Shown piece by piece: positions 55,181 through 55,303 of a stretch of 55,303 nucleotides of DNA; positions within the stretch are counted from its first letter, which is position 1, and each line of letters begins with the position of its first letter. The DNA comes from Alphaproteobacteria bacterium (GTDB lineage: Bacteria > Pseudomonadota > Alphaproteobacteria > Micropepsales > Micropepsaceae), in NCBI GenBank assembly GCA_020852655.1, contig JADZAI010000075.1:1-55303 (forward strand), read 5' to 3'. A program made the translations under genes and the position numbers. Under the pieces are notes generated by a model. The model was not told where the DNA came from and did no database searches. It saw only the letters and a program-made list of their open reading frames with translations.

Positions 55181-55303
55181 GAGCCTGACCGGAAAGATGT
55201 TGAATCGGAAGAGTCGGTTGTGATTCATGTTGGAGCGCCGCGATTTGCAGGGAGGCGCCGATGTGGACAGAGGAACACCGCCGCGCGGCCGATCGCCGCG
55301 GAC
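55181..55303 (+). mobile_element. IS5-family (IS1031-like) insertion sequence, left end only
   Basis: The element begins with the terminal repeat GAGCCTGACCGGAAAGATGT at 55181-55200 and continues past the window edge. The host triplet before it is TGA (55178-55180), fitting a TNA target. It has the same orientation as the fragment at 1-123 and the opposite end, so the window is flanked by direct copies of one IS type. The different triplets (TTA and TGA) point to two separate insertions, if target duplications are kept. Confidence 0.75.
55261..55303 (+). CDS. IS5-family transposase, N-terminal fragment
   Basis: ATG at 55261 opens a frame that reads MWTEEHRRAADRRG and runs off the window. The MWTxxxR...RxG opening, 80 bases inside the element, is the usual N-terminus of this IS5 transposase group. 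Only 14 codons are visible. Confidence 0.65.
   Translation, partial: MWTEEHRRAADRRG

Overview
The window is about 55 kb of GC-rich, gene-dense chromosome from an alphaproteobacterium. The lineage call rests on several genes together: C4-pathway 5-aminolevulinate synthase (hemA), a MucR-type regulator, an LdtR-type MarR regulator, a K+-insensitive H+-pyrophosphatase, a metal-less PyrC' next to pyrB, a RibB fused to a dead RibA-like domain, and the gene orders pyrE-pdxJ-acpS-lepB-rnc-era-recO-parC and nrdR-ribD-ribE-ribBX-ribH-nusB-thiL. The order or family cannot be fixed from the sequence alone. Nearly all genes look chromosomal and housekeeping. I see no tRNA, rRNA, CRISPR array, prophage or plasmid function.

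Both edges lie inside insertion sequences. Bases 1-123 are the right end of an IS5-family (IS1031-like) element and bases 55181-55303 are the left end of a very similar one in the same orientation. Their terminal repeats match at 18 of 20 bases. The left copy cuts dprA after about 54 codons. The right copy cuts off the 5' part of an HNH endonuclease gene.

Layout. (1) 83-7228, minus strand: MFS transporter, ruvX, second MFS transporter, AEC permease, pyrB, pyrC', plsY, dprA'. (2) 7322-10604, plus: gatCAB, the glutamyl/aspartyl-tRNA amidotransferase. (3) 10605-12518: a structured leader, a histone-H1-like KKPA protein, a Sel1-repeat protein with a possible SD-masking leader, and an enoyl-CoA hydratase-like protein lacking both catalytic Glu. 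(4) 12562-16788: lytic transglycosylase (minus), then dapA, smpB and a cytosolic molybdopterin oxidoreductase. (5) 16779-20115, minus: beta-lactamase-fold lipoprotein and alkylsulfatase. (6) 20385-23050: cold-shock protein, type-5 uracil-DNA glycosylase coupled to a NYN-domain protein, folK, rpoZ. (7) 23105-33421, plus: rsh, pyrE, pdxJ, acpS, two tandem signal peptidases, rnc, era, recO, parC. (8) 33429-35177, minus: bpt and motB. (9) 35294-41344: flavin reductase, HIBADH-TetR pair, mscL, hemB, and acyl-CoA dehydrogenase/DUF5367-like/HIBCH, which together with HIBADH suggest valine degradation. (10) 41555-44922: ldtR, a glycerophosphodiester phosphodiesterase, hemA, a DUF6898-like protein and mucR. 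(11) 45249-54682, plus: glyA, nrdR, the riboflavin genes, nusB, thiL, an exported protein and hppA.

Translational coupling is common: ATGA or GTGA overlaps join dprA/plsY, plsY/pyrC', pyrC'/pyrB, gatA/gatB, pyrE/pdxJ, pdxJ/acpS, lepB2/rnc, rnc/era, HIBADH/tetR, DUF5367/HIBCH, ribH/nusB and nusB/thiL. I found no convincing new multi-gene system. The best leads for something undescribed are RNA or DNA structures in leaders (before the KKPA gene, the Sel1 gene and rsh), the non-canonical start of the UDG gene, and the cargo transporters inserted in the ruvX-pyrB cluster.
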